From NCBI GenBank assembly GCA_041391485.1, contig JAWKNY010000012.1, forward strand, positions 1 through 64,000: 64,000 bases of DNA. The letters are read 5' to 3'. Numbering within the stretch: the first letter of the stretch is position 1; each line of letters starts with the position of its first letter. The translations under genes were made by a program, and so were the position numbers. Under the pieces are notes generated by a model, which was not told the DNA's origin, ran no database searches, and saw only the letters and a list, made by a program, of their open reading frames with translations. The stretch is from JACKAF01 sp041391485 (lineage in GTDB: Bacteria; Bdellovibrionota; FAC87; UBA2466; JACKAF01). This document shows positions 18,596-27,334 of the stretch, piece by piece.

Positions 18596-19921
18596 TTGAC
18601 CCGTGTAAAAGCTCGCTTTGCAGTCGTTAGTCTGCTGTTCCTCAGTTGGAGTGCCGGAGCCTTCGCCTTCGTCCCTTTCATCGTCGGTAAAACGCCCGAA
18701 AGGCTTTTTACCGGTGCGTCTCAGATAGTAGTGGCGCGCGAGGGGAAACGCACCGCAGTTACGTTAGTGAGCACCTACCGGGGCGGGCAAAAGGAGTTCG
18801 TCCTGGTGATACCGGTTCCGGCCCTGCTTAAACCGGAGCAAGTGAGCGTAGGTGAGCTGGCAACGGTGCAGCGCCTGGATGCTTTTTCTGCCCCCCGCAT
18901 TGTCGAGTACTCGGATAGCGATCCTTGTGAGTCTGGGGGAAGCAAGAAGACTCCGAAGATCATCGCGGGCCTTTCGCCAGGGGCCAGTTTGGGCTTCGAA
19001 AAAGACAACGAAGCGACCCCTGGGGATTACAAGCTCATCACCTTAAGCGCTTCGGACACAGAAACCCTGGGCGACTGGCTGGGAGAGCGCGGCTACCAGG
19101 TTCCCAAAAACATCGGTGCGGTTATCCGGGAAAGCATCAAGAGTGGGCTGAAATTTTTGGCAGTCGAGATCACGCTGACGGCCACAGATTCCACCGCCTA
19201 CAAATACCTGCGGCCGATTCAGTTCGCGTTCGAAGTCGAGGATCTCTCTATTCCGCTTGCCCTGGGTAAGGCGGGTGCGGAGAAAGAGCAGGAAGTCACT
19301 TTCTATTTCGTCTCCAGGCGCGGGCGCTTTGTTCCGCACGAAAAGAAGCTGGCCTCCCTGCCAACAAACGTCGACATACCGGAGTTCATCAAAGAAAAAT
19401 TCCCTGCGTTTTACCGAGCTCTCTATTCAAAGCAGCTTGAAAAGGAAAACCAAAAAACCATGTTCTTAGAATACGCGTGGAATATGGGCTGGTGCGATCC
19501 GTGTGCGGTCGATCCTCTCAGCCCGGAAGAGTTGCGCCAGCTCGGGGTGTTCTGGTTGGACGAAGGGGACTCCACCCGCAAGAGCCAGATGATCTGGCCT
19601 CCAGGCGGAGGCCCGGTCGAAGCCTTTGTGACACGCGTCCACGCTAAGCCGGGGGCGGAGGACAGTCTGCAGTTTCGCGAAAGCAAATCGATGGATAATT
19701 TCCAAGCGAAGTTTGCGATTCGCCACCCCTGGGTGCCGCCTCAGCGAACCTGCGCGCAAGCCTCGGACTACATGCGAAAGGTGAAGGGGCGTCGCGAGAC
19801 AGAGGCCCAAACCCTGGCGGGACTCACCGGTTGGACCATCGAAGACGTCTACAAACAGATGGGTGCCCAGTCCGCACTCCTTGACCAAGAACGCAAGTGG
19901 TACGAAAAGATATTCAAATGA
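18596..19921 (+). CDS. DUF2330 domain protein, exported
   Basis: A 441-residue protein with a signal peptide (VVSLLFLSWSAGAFAFVP). It then follows the DUF2330 pattern: a region on intolerance-type strands with TLVSTYRGGQKEFVLVIPVP, the APRIVEYSDSDPC segment, and a Cys pair in WCDPCAVDPLS. The family is found in delta-proteobacteria and relatives and has no established biochemical role. Start TTG at 18596 is chosen because a GGAGG lies about six bases upstream and it precedes the signal peptide. Its stop overlaps the proC start as ATGA, so the two are translationally coupled. Cellular location is probably the periplasm or outer surface. Confidence 0.8.
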   Translation: MTRVKARFAVVSLLFLSWSAGAFAFVPFIVGKTPERLFTGASQIVVAREGKRTAVTLVSTYRGGQKEFVLVIPVPALLKPEQVSVGELATVQRLDAFSAPRIVEYSDSDPCESGGSKKTPKIIAGLSPGASLGFEKDNEATPGDYKLITLSASDTETLGDWLGERGYQVPKNIGAVIRESIKSGLKFLAVEITLTATDSTAYKYLRPIQFAFEVEDLSIPLALGKAGAEKEQEVTFYFVSRRGRFVPHEKKLASLPTNVDIPEFIKEKFPAFYRALYSKQLEKENQKTMFLEYAWNMGWCDPCAVDPLSPEELRQLGVFWLDEGDSTRKSQMIWPPGGGPVEAFVTRVHAKPGAEDSLQFRESKSMDNFQAKFAIRHPWVPPQRTCAQASDYMRKVKGRRETEAQTLAGLTGWTIEDVYKQMGAQSALLDQERKWYEKIFK

Positions 19922-20742
19922 AGAAGCACAATTTAGGAAAGTTCGGATTGATCGGCTTAGGACGCATGGGCCGGTGTTTGGTCGAAGGGGCCGCGAAGGC
20001 AGCACTCCTGCGCACGGAGGATCTTCAATTCACCACCCGGCACACCGAAACCGCCAAGAAGCTGACCAAAGATCTAGCGATTCAGCCTGCCGCCTCCAAC
20101 CGAGAACTCTTTGAAGCCTGTGACACCATCGTACTTGCCGTGAAGCCTCAAAACGTGGCGGATGTGATGGGTGAACTAAAGGGGCTGGATACCAAAGGTA
20201 AAACGCTGATTTCCATTGCGGCGAGTGTTCGGACGGAGCAGCTTGAAAACGCTCTTGGGGTGAAAGTCGCCGTGATCCGCGCGATGCCCAATACGCCTGC
20301 GTTTGTGGGCGCCGGCATGACGGCCATTTGCGCCGGAGCCCACGCGTCGCAATCCGATCTCGACCGGGCCCGAGCGCTCTTTGAACCCTTGGGCCGAGTA
20401 GCCCAGGTGGACGAACGCCACATGGACGCGGTTACCGGTCTGAGTGGCTGCGGACCGGCGTACATTTATCTGATCCTGGATGCGCTGACCGAAGGCGGCA
20501 TAAAAGTGGGACTCCCGCGAGAGCTTGCCACGGAACTTTCGGCGCAGACCGTGTTGGGAGCTGCCAAGATGCTGCAGGAAACAGGGCGCCACCCCGCCGC
20601 CCTTAAAGACGAAGTCACAACCCCTGCCGGTTGCACTATCGACGGCTTGGTGGAGCTGGAAGAGGGCAAGCTTCGGATTACTTTGATTAAGGCCGTCGTT
20701 GCCGCGACGGAACGAGCCAAAACCCTTTCTGGGAGCGCCTAA
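19918..20742 (+). CDS. proC: Pyrroline-5-carboxylate reductase
   Basis: Last step of proline synthesis: reduction of 1-pyrroline-5-carboxylate with NAD(P)H in the cytosol. The product is 274 residues, normal for the family. The N-terminal Rossmann motif is FGLIGLGRMG, followed by VKPQNV, RAMPNTPAFVGAGM and the C-terminal signature around GCGPAYIYLILDAL and TTPAGCTIDGL. ATG at 19918 overlaps the DUF2330 stop (ATGA), giving a coupled pair with no obvious functional link. The ribosome site is weak, which fits re-initiation. Identification is secure. Confidence 0.95.
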   Translation: MKKHNLGKFGLIGLGRMGRCLVEGAAKAALLRTEDLQFTTRHTETAKKLTKDLAIQPAASNRELFEACDTIVLAVKPQNVADVMGELKGLDTKGKTLISIAASVRTEQLENALGVKVAVIRAMPNTPAFVGAGMTAICAGAHASQSDLDRARALFEPLGRVAQVDERHMDAVTGLSGCGPAYIYLILDALTEGGIKVGLPRELATELSAQTVLGAAKMLQETGRHPAALKDEVTTPAGCTIDGLVELEEGKLRITLIKAVVAATERAKTLSGSA

Positions 20743-20825
20743 GCGCCCTTCATTCCGGCCTCCGGTTCACTTTGACCCAGACGCTCTCGCCGTCTAGGAT
20801 AGGGGCCAGAGTTAAGGAGCCAGAA

Positions 20826-22115
20826 ATGTCCAACACAGCCATCCTTGAAGTTGACGGTAAACGATTCGAGTTTCCGATTGTCGAAGGTTCAGAGCACGAG
20901 CGCGGCATTGATATCACCAACCTGCGCAAAGAAACTGGACTAGTCACCCTCGACAACGGGTACATGAATACCGGCTCCTGCCAGAGCGCCATCACCTATC
21001 TGGACGGCGAAAAGGGCATCCTCCGTTACCGGGGCATTCCGATCGAGGAGCTGGCTGAGCACTCAAACTTCCTCGAAACCAGCTACCTCCTCATTTACGG
21101 CGAGCTGCCGACCAAAAAACAGTTTGAAGAATTTCGCACGAATCTTACTCGTCACACCATGATCCACGAGGACATGAAGCGGTTTTACGACGGGTTTCCT
21201 AGGGACGCGCACCCGATGGCGATTCTGTCGTCAGCGGTGAACACGCTTTCCACCTTTTATCAGGAAGAAGAGAGCCAACCGCATGGACGCAAGCTTACGT
21301 ATTCGATCTTGAGACTGCTCGGTAAGTTGCCTACGATCGCTGCCTTCTCTTACAAGAAATCGATTGGTCAGCCGTTTGTTTACCCAACCAACAGCCTGAC
21401 CTATAGCGCAAACTTTCTGAAGATGATGTTCGCTGTTCCGGCGGAAGAATACGAAGTGAACCCCGCGGCGGAGCATGCCTTACGCCTGCTTTTCATGTTG
21501 CACGCCGATCATGAGCAAAACTGTAGTACTTCGACTGTGCGTTTGGTGGGGAGTGCGGGGACCAATCTGTACGCCGCTATTTCCGCCGGTATCGCGGCCT
21601 TGTGGGGACATCTACACGGGGGAGCCAATCAGCGTGTCGTGGAAATGTTGAAGCGCATTCAATCCGAAGGTGGCGATGGAGCCAAGTTCCTCGAGCGCGT
21701 CAAGAATCGCGAAGAAGGTGTGCGCTTGATGGGCTTCGGGCATCGGGTTTACAAAAACTTCGATCCACGCGCGACCATTATTAAGAAGGCATGCGACAAC
21801 CTTCTGTCCAAAATGGGGATCTCCGATCCGCTGCTTGATATTGCGATGAAGCTGGAAGAGTCCGCGCTAAAGGACGACTATTTTGTTGAGCGCAAGCTGT
21901 ACCCGAATGTGGATTTCTACAGCGGCATCATCTACCGGGCGATCGGTATTCCGATCAATATGTTCACCGTAATGTTTGCGATTGGCAGACTTCCCGGATG
22001 GATTGCCCAGTTCAAGGAAATGGTGGATACCCCGGATACCAAAATCGGTCGCCCGCGACAGATTTACACCGGGGCCGTGCACCGGCACTATGTGCCGCTC
22101 GCCGAGCGTGGCTAA
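20826..22115 (+). CDS. gltA: Citrate synthase
   Basis: Condenses acetyl-CoA and oxaloacetate to citrate, entry to the TCA cycle. The product is about 429 residues, the size of type II bacterial enzymes. The N-terminal small domain (ILEVDGKRFEFPIVEG) is present, and the active-site regions include HADHEQNCSTS, the FGHRVYKNFDPRA His motif, and FYSGIIYRAIGIP with the catalytic Asp just upstream. ATG at 20826 is preferred over earlier in-frame codons because AAGGAG lies at 20815-20820. The stop abuts the stop of the convergent outer-membrane gene with no gap. Identification is secure. Confidence 0.97.
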   Translation: MSNTAILEVDGKRFEFPIVEGSEHERGIDITNLRKETGLVTLDNGYMNTGSCQSAITYLDGEKGILRYRGIPIEELAEHSNFLETSYLLIYGELPTKKQFEEFRTNLTRHTMIHEDMKRFYDGFPRDAHPMAILSSAVNTLSTFYQEEESQPHGRKLTYSILRLLGKLPTIAAFSYKKSIGQPFVYPTNSLTYSANFLKMMFAVPAEEYEVNPAAEHALRLLFMLHADHEQNCSTSTVRLVGSAGTNLYAAISAGIAALWGHLHGGANQRVVEMLKRIQSEGGDGAKFLERVKNREEGVRLMGFGHRVYKNFDPRATIIKKACDNLLSKMGISDPLLDIAMKLEESALKDDYFVERKLYPNVDFYSGIIYRAIGIPINMFTVMFAIGRLPGWIAQFKEMVDTPDTKIGRPRQIYTGAVHRHYVPLAERG

Positions 22116-23096
22116 TTAAAAGCTGTACATGAGTACGCCGAGAAACTGGTTCTGGCTGTCGCCGAACTCAGTTCCATCCACTCGAAATTCTCTGCGAGTG
22201 TATTGCGCCCCAAGCATTAGGCGGCTTGCAATTTCGTAGTACGCGCCTGCGCGGACTCGCGTGTAGCTAGTCGGACCCGCCGAAGCCTGCGACCCAGACG
22301 TATCGGACAGGGTCGTGGAGGCGCTACCAAAAAGGCCCAACGCAAAGTCAGCGGAAAAGAGAAGCTTCGCCGTAGCGTAAAGATCAAAACCCGCAAGAAC
22401 GTGTGGGGTCGAAACATTGGTAGTGGTGGTATTCGATCCGGCCGAAACCACGGTTACACTTTGCTGAAGCAGGGAATACCCGGCCCCGATTTTAGGAACC
22501 AACTTGGCGTCTCTTCCCATTCGAATCGGCATCTGCAGCTTCAAGGAAAGATCGCCACCCACATTGCTCAGACTGCTATCTTCCGTAAAGCTGTCACCCA
22601 AAAACACCGCAGATTCGCTTTGTGCTTTGGACGCGATTCCGTAGAAAAAATCCAGCTCGGCGCCGAAATAAGAGTATTGAAGGTCTCCGCGTACGCCTAC
22701 GTAGATATTGTTGAAACCTTCGGCGGCCACGGTGGAGGACGAACTCAACCCACCGACTAAGCCGACGCGAGCGAGCCACTCTAGTGCGTCATCGCTCTGG
22801 TATTGATCGGTTTCGTAATAGTTTTGTCGGCTGCGATAGCGCGAATCGTCGTAGCTCGCGAGTTGGCGGCTGCTGCGAGGGCGTCGGCGACGCACCCGAC
22901 GGCGACGGCGCGAACTTTCGTAATAGCCATCATTTCCGGAAGCTCTACGGTAGCGGCGCGAGCGGACGCGTCGCGGTCGTACAGACTCTTGAAGGCGGTA
23001 CGCATCGTCGTCTTCTGCGTGGACGGGTTCCGGCAGAACGTGCAGTCCTGCTGCGACAAATAAGAAAAGAAAGGCTGTGTAAGAAAAGGACTTCAT
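22116..23096 (-). CDS. Outer-membrane beta-barrel protein with Arg-rich N-terminal segment
   Basis: A protein of about 326 residues. Signal peptide (FLFLFVAAGLHVLPEPVHA) is followed by a striking Arg/Tyr/Ser-rich stretch of roughly 50 residues with blocks such as SRRRRRVRRRR. The rest has alternating strands and ends in LMYSF, the C-terminal Phe typical of outer-membrane barrels. It resembles OmpW/OprF-like small barrels in style, but I assign no family. ATG at 23096 has a GGAG about six bases upstream. The Arg block would lie in the periplasm and could bind LPS, peptidoglycan or nucleic acid; this is inference only. Confidence 0.75.
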   Translation of the reverse strand: MKSFSYTAFLFLFVAAGLHVLPEPVHAEDDDAYRLQESVRPRRVRSRRYRRASGNDGYYESSRRRRRVRRRRPRSSRQLASYDDSRYRSRQNYYETDQYQSDDALEWLARVGLVGGLSSSSTVAAEGFNNIYVGVRGDLQYSYFGAELDFFYGIASKAQSESAVFLGDSFTEDSSLSNVGGDLSLKLQMPIRMGRDAKLVPKIGAGYSLLQQSVTVVSAGSNTTTTNVSTPHVLAGFDLYATAKLLFSADFALGLFGSASTTLSDTSGSQASAGPTSYTRVRAGAYYEIASRLMLGAQYTRREFRVDGTEFGDSQNQFLGVLMYSF

Positions 23097-23287
23097 TTCT
23101 ACTCCAAAAGGCTGTCTAAAAGGCGTCGTATACAAGTAGTGTGCAAGTGGAATGCCAGTAAATTCGTGCGTAGGGGGTGTATACAGCCTGTCTAAACTTT
23201 GGACAGGTGGCTAGGGCTTAGCAGATGGCTCCCGCCGAGTTGGGATCTTTAAAAAGTACGATGGCAGCTTTCTGCGGCTTCTGATTT

Positions 23288-23296
23288 TGGTATAAT
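23288..23296 (+). promoter_or_regulatory. Extended -10 promoter of the topoisomerase VI operon
   Basis: TGG-TATAAT is a consensus extended -10 (TGnTATAAT). Transcription would start near 23303, about 28 bases before the GTG at 23332. The -35 region is poor, as is common for extended -10 promoters. Confidence 0.5.
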
Positions 23297-23331
23297 TTTC
23301 CGGCGGCTTGGTTTAAATTAACTAACTCATC

Positions 23332-25038
23332 GTGGCAAAAGACAAAATCACAACTAGTAGTACGGCAGAGTATTTCTCAAAGAACCTCCAACAGGTTGGC
23401 TTTTCTTCCGCCACCAAAGCGGTGCTCACAACGCTCAAGGAAGCGATAGACAATTCCTTGGATGCTTGTGAAGACGCGGGCATCCTTCCTGAACTAAACG
23501 TGGAAATTGAAAAAAAGGGAGCCGGAACCCTGCGCAATACGGATCTCATCCGTATTAAAGTAGAGGACAACGGGCCGGGTCTGGATCTGGATGATGTTCC
23601 CAAAGTGTTTGGGGAGTACCTGGCTTCTTCCAAGTTTGGCCGCGGGCGGTGCTCACGCGGGCAACAGGGAATTGGTATTTCGGCCGCCACGACCTGGGCG
23701 CAGTTGACCTCTGCGCGAGGGGCCTTTGTCACCACAAAGACCAAGCGCATGCGGAACGCGGTTTCGATGGTTGTGAACGTGGACATTCGACACAACAAGG
23801 GTCTTGTGAAAAACAAGGAAAGCTTGTCGAAGTGGGACCGCCAACACGGACTGAGCGTAGAGTTTCTGATCGATGGACGCGTGCAACTGAATGGTGAGGG
23901 CGGGCTTCTCACTTATCTGCAGGGTACCACTCTCGTAAACCCTCATTTGACGATGTCCTACAAGCTACCGGATCAGGAAAAGGTAGTTATCAAACGCGTG
24001 GACGAGACGTCTCCGCAAGTTCCCGATGCGACCATGCCCCATCCGCACACGATGAAGCTGGGCGAGTTCATTCACCACTCGCATCTTTTTGGAACCATCG
24101 CCTTAAAGAGCTGGCTGAAAAAGGGTTTCACGCGCGTGAGCGACAACATCATCGACCAGATGGTGAAGCACGGGCTTAAGAAAGAGTACTTGGCCAAACC
24201 GGTCAATAAGCTTAGCCAGTCCGAGATGAAAGAAGTCTTTGCCGCAGTTCAAAAGACAGAGCTGATGGCCCCCACGACACGGTCGGTGATGACCATCGGT
24301 GAAGCTCCTCTTGCGCTGAGTATTCGGCGGATGGGTGAAATAGATTTCTTCTCGGTGGTGACTCGCAAACCAAAGATCTGTGATTCCAAGCCCGTCGCGA
24401 TCGAAGTTGCCATCGCTCGTTTCTTGGATCGCCAGGGGCCTCGAGATGAGGAAGACAGCGCGCCGGTGACTGTACTTCGTTTCGCCAACCGCGTTCCTCT
24501 ACAGTTTGACAAGTCGGCGTGCGCGGTCGTGCGAGCCATCGAAACCGTCAACTGGCGCTCCTACGGTATTTCCCAGCGTACAAACAATTTACCGCTTGGA
24601 CCGTACGTTTTTGCAGTAAGCGTGGTATCGCCGTTTATCAAGTGTAAGAATGCCTCTAAGGAAACTATCGATGCGAGTGACGAGCTGGTGGAGGAAATTC
24701 GCCGCGCCTTGATGCAGGCCGGACAGCGTTTGTCCCGTCATATTCGTCGCGAGAAAAAAGCAGACGACCTAGAGCGGAAAAAAGAGCACATCGAACAATT
24801 CGGTCCCATTCTAGTATCCGCTCTTTGTCGAATTGTGAAGGCACCGGTGAAGCGCAAGAAGCAGGCGACCGAAGGTCTTGTAAAACTGCTAGGGCGTGAG
24901 CTAAGCCAGGCGAAAGAGCAGCTGGTACAGGCGGAAGTCGAAGTTAAAAAAGTTGTGGCCCAACGGGAAAAGCGTATTGGGAAGGGCAAGTCCAAAAAAG
25001 ATAACGACGCAGACGGTGATGCGGAAGCGGAGGCTTAA
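23332..25038 (+). CDS. top6B: DNA topoisomerase VI subunit B
   Basis: ATPase subunit of the type IIB topoisomerase that relaxes and decatenates DNA by double-strand passage. The 568-residue protein has a GHKL ATPase fold. The N box is KEAIDNSLDACEDAG, the G1 box is KVEDNGPGLDLDDVP and the G2 box is RGQQGIGISAATTWAQ. Helix-two-turn-helix and transducer regions follow. The Lys/Glu-rich C-terminus suggests a short charged tail instead of an Ig-like domain. The start is GTG at 23332. The stop overlaps the subunit A start as TAATG, so the two are translationally coupled in the B-A order usual in archaea. This enzyme is standard in archaea and plants but sporadic in bacteria. Confidence 0.95.
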   Translation: MAKDKITTSSTAEYFSKNLQQVGFSSATKAVLTTLKEAIDNSLDACEDAGILPELNVEIEKKGAGTLRNTDLIRIKVEDNGPGLDLDDVPKVFGEYLASSKFGRGRCSRGQQGIGISAATTWAQLTSARGAFVTTKTKRMRNAVSMVVNVDIRHNKGLVKNKESLSKWDRQHGLSVEFLIDGRVQLNGEGGLLTYLQGTTLVNPHLTMSYKLPDQEKVVIKRVDETSPQVPDATMPHPHTMKLGEFIHHSHLFGTIALKSWLKKGFTRVSDNIIDQMVKHGLKKEYLAKPVNKLSQSEMKEVFAAVQKTELMAPTTRSVMTIGEAPLALSIRRMGEIDFFSVVTRKPKICDSKPVAIEVAIARFLDRQGPRDEEDSAPVTVLRFANRVPLQFDKSACAVVRAIETVNWRSYGISQRTNNLPLGPYVFAVSVVSPFIKCKNASKETIDASDELVEEIRRALMQAGQRLSRHIRREKKADDLERKKEHIEQFGPILVSALCRIVKAPVKRKKQATEGLVKLLGRELSQAKEQLVQAEVEVKKVVAQREKRIGKGKSKKDNDADGDAEAEA

Positions 25039-26183
25039 TGGCTGGCACACAGACCGACATTCCAAAGATGAGCAAAACTCTTTGTAACCGTCTTCTCACG
25101 GATTTGGAGAATGCGAGACGCCCGGTTCTGGAAGCCATCAAGTGTTCCCTGGACAATGCCAATTACTCCGGAAAGCTCGGGTATCTGACTCCGGGCGACA
25201 AGCGGGTTCGTACGGAACTCAACGTAAGTTCCGTGCAAAAGATGTCTCGCGCGATCTTCCTACTGGAGATCCTGCTGCGGAATCTTGAAACCGGCGCGGT
25301 AAACACAAAACGTGAGCTGTACTACATTTCCAAAGGCGAAGTGAAGCACAACCCGGAGCTGGCGCCCTTGGATTTCACGGATCAGAGTGAGAGTGATTCC
25401 ATTGTCGACTTTATCTGCGAAATGTTGGTTTGTTACCGTGAGGATCTCAACTGTTTCGCGAACGATCGTGGTGGACAGACCTACTCAGATTACTTGGTGG
25501 TAACCGAGAAACTCCCGAGTGGGGGGTCCGCGACCGTGGATCTTGGTTCTTTGGGAACGACGCCGTTCCAGCCAAAGAATCGCCCGCAGAGTCTAAAGCT
25601 TAGAGCCAAGAAGAAAATTGATTTCTGCTTGGTCGTGGAATCAGAAGGTACCGCCAACACCTTTGTAGCGAACGGATTCTGCAAGCGGCACAAATCAATT
25701 TTAGTAGGTGCGCAGGGTGTACCCAGCAACGCGGTTCGCGGGTGGGTGAAGCTTATTCAGGATCAATTGCGCATCCCGATTTATTTCTTCGGCGATTTGG
25801 ACGCGTACACCATGCAGAACATTTACCGTACACTCAAGGCGGGTTCGGCCGGGAGCCTTATTCGTAATTCGGATTTCTCAGCGCCCGACGTGCGATTCTT
25901 AGGAGTGTTGCCGGAAGACATTAAGAAATACGATTTGGCGGACTACGCGGTTCGCGAAACGGATCTGCAAGAGGCGCGTGCGCTCAAGAAAGCCAAAGAC
26001 GCTCTTGCGAACGATCCCTTTTTCAAAGATCCACGGAACAAGAAAGTTTCTCAGATCCTCAAGTGGTTGCTCAAGAACAAGCGACGTTGTGAGCAGCAGG
26101 CCTACTTCATGGTCGATCCGCGGGATCCGGCCAAACCTGAAAAGATCATTGTCGAAAAGATCAAAAAGAAAAATTACGTTTAG
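25038..26183 (+). CDS. top6A: DNA topoisomerase VI subunit A (Spo11-like)
   Basis: DNA-cleaving subunit, 381 residues. The winged-helix/CAP region has TKRELYYIS, containing the catalytic tyrosine that forms the 5'-phosphotyrosyl link. The Toprim domain has the acidic motif VVESEGT and the DxD motif FFGDLDAYTM, binding the divalent metal. All key residues are present, so cleavage activity is expected. ATG at 25038 overlaps the subunit B stop. The stop of this gene lies one base from the stop of the convergent outer-membrane gene. Identification is secure from the motif pair plus the adjacent B subunit. Confidence 0.95.
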   Translation: MAGTQTDIPKMSKTLCNRLLTDLENARRPVLEAIKCSLDNANYSGKLGYLTPGDKRVRTELNVSSVQKMSRAIFLLEILLRNLETGAVNTKRELYYISKGEVKHNPELAPLDFTDQSESDSIVDFICEMLVCYREDLNCFANDRGGQTYSDYLVVTEKLPSGGSATVDLGSLGTTPFQPKNRPQSLKLRAKKKIDFCLVVESEGTANTFVANGFCKRHKSILVGAQGVPSNAVRGWVKLIQDQLRIPIYFFGDLDAYTMQNIYRTLKAGSAGSLIRNSDFSAPDVRFLGVLPEDIKKYDLADYAVRETDLQEARALKKAKDALANDPFFKDPRNKKVSQILKWLLKNKRRCEQQAYFMVDPRDPAKPEKIIVEKIKKKNYV

Positions 26184-26184
26184 T

Positions 26185-26892
26185 TTAGAATTGGAACCGT
26201 AGGCCAGCGCGGATGACATCCCCGCGCAAGTCAAACGCGTCGGGGTTCTTTACGCCCAGATCCGCTTTGCGCGCGTATTCCACGGTGAGATAGGTTTGCT
26301 GTAAACCGGCGTTGATCCGAAGCGTTTTGGCAGCAGCCGAGTCAATCCCGTTCAAGAGGATCTGAAGGCCCGCCGCGTATTCCAGCCCAAAAAACTTACC
26401 CGCGCGCTCCGGCGCGCCGGAGTTAGAGGCTTGCCGCACGAAGGTGACCGACGGGCCTACACGAGCGAACGGGACTACAATCTGATCGTCTATCAGCTCG
26501 GCTCGGTAAGTCAGGTACGTCTCTACTGGGATAGAAACCAAAACGTTCGATCGATCCACGGCCTCAATTCCCGAGTCCTTGCGCAACTCTTCGGCGGTAG
26601 GGGCACTTCTTGCCACAGTGACCGTTCGCGGGGAGACGGCAAATCCGACGCCCAAGCCGATGGAAAACGTGCCTACGGGCAGCCGGAGCGGCATCCATTC
26701 AATGCGCGCCTGGGCCGCATGGCCACGCCCACTGATGCTGGCACCGCCGGCATAGCTATAGCTTGAGTAGTTGGGAGCCCCGTAGCCAACGCTTAGGCCA
26801 AAACGGGAAACGGTACGTTCGGCCGCTTGTCCGACTCCCAGGCAAACCAGCGCCGGGGCCAAGAGCATCCAAAATTTCAGCTGGGTTTTCAT
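26185..26892 (-). CDS. Outer-membrane beta-barrel protein
   Basis: About 235 residues with signal peptide MKTQLKFWMLLAPALVCLGVGQA and an alternating-strand body ending in AGLRFQF, the C-terminal Phe signature of outer-membrane barrels. Candidate starts at 26913 and 26937 exist, but 26892 opens directly at the signal peptide. There is no strong ribosome site for any of them. The family is not recognised. It is convergent with top6A at one base distance. Confidence 0.65.
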   Translation of the reverse strand: MKTQLKFWMLLAPALVCLGVGQAAERTVSRFGLSVGYGAPNYSSYSYAGGASISGRGHAAQARIEWMPLRLPVGTFSIGLGVGFAVSPRTVTVARSAPTAEELRKDSGIEAVDRSNVLVSIPVETYLTYRAELIDDQIVVPFARVGPSVTFVRQASNSGAPERAGKFFGLEYAAGLQILLNGIDSAAAKTLRINAGLQQTYLTVEYARKADLGVKNPDAFDLRGDVIRAGLRFQF

Positions 26893-27334
26893 ACGGTGAT
26901 CGACGCCATTCATAGCGCATTGTGACTTTTCCCACAAGTCCCCGTGCCTAGCTTTCCCTTGACTGGCCCTTTTCCATCTCGTACGACAGTATTAAGGCGC
27001 TTGCGCCGCCTAAGAACCGGCATCCGCCGGGGGGTACTTCTTACCGAGGAGCTCCGAAATCGTTTCGGTCGCCCAGTTCCTCGACTTTTTCGACCCTCTT
27101 TTTTCTGACATTCATTGGGATGATCGCCTTCACGGTGATGCTTTGCTCCGCCCGTGCGTTCCTTGGGGAGACTAGGAACCCGAGTGGTTTGCGTTGTATT
27201 CATCACGTAAGGTCGCCCCTTACATGGGATGGGAAAATGGGAGGGTGAGAACCCCTCCCGCTTTCCCGGTTACCGCGTTTTCACACCCCGCCTGGCTGTG
27301 GTAAGAAGTTAGCTTTAGCAAGTACGGAGAACTC
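26893..27334. other. Non-coding gap with two hairpins before uvrD
   Basis: A 440-base gap with no gene I can support. A basic open frame exists on the minus strand (26910-27206), but it has low-complexity composition and no family. Two perfect hairpins lie near the uvrD end: GTAAGG-TCGCC-CCTTAC at 27207-27223 and GGGAGGG-TGAGAAC-CCCTCCC at 27239-27259. Neither is followed by a T-run. Confidence 0.4.

Noticed and set aside
22784..23119. Plus-strand open frames opposite the Arg-rich segment
   Set aside because: They are by-products of the repeated CGN codons on the other strand.
26910..27206. Basic 98-residue minus-strand open frame
   Set aside because: Low-complexity Lys/Arg/Gly content, no strong ribosome site or family; more likely non-coding.
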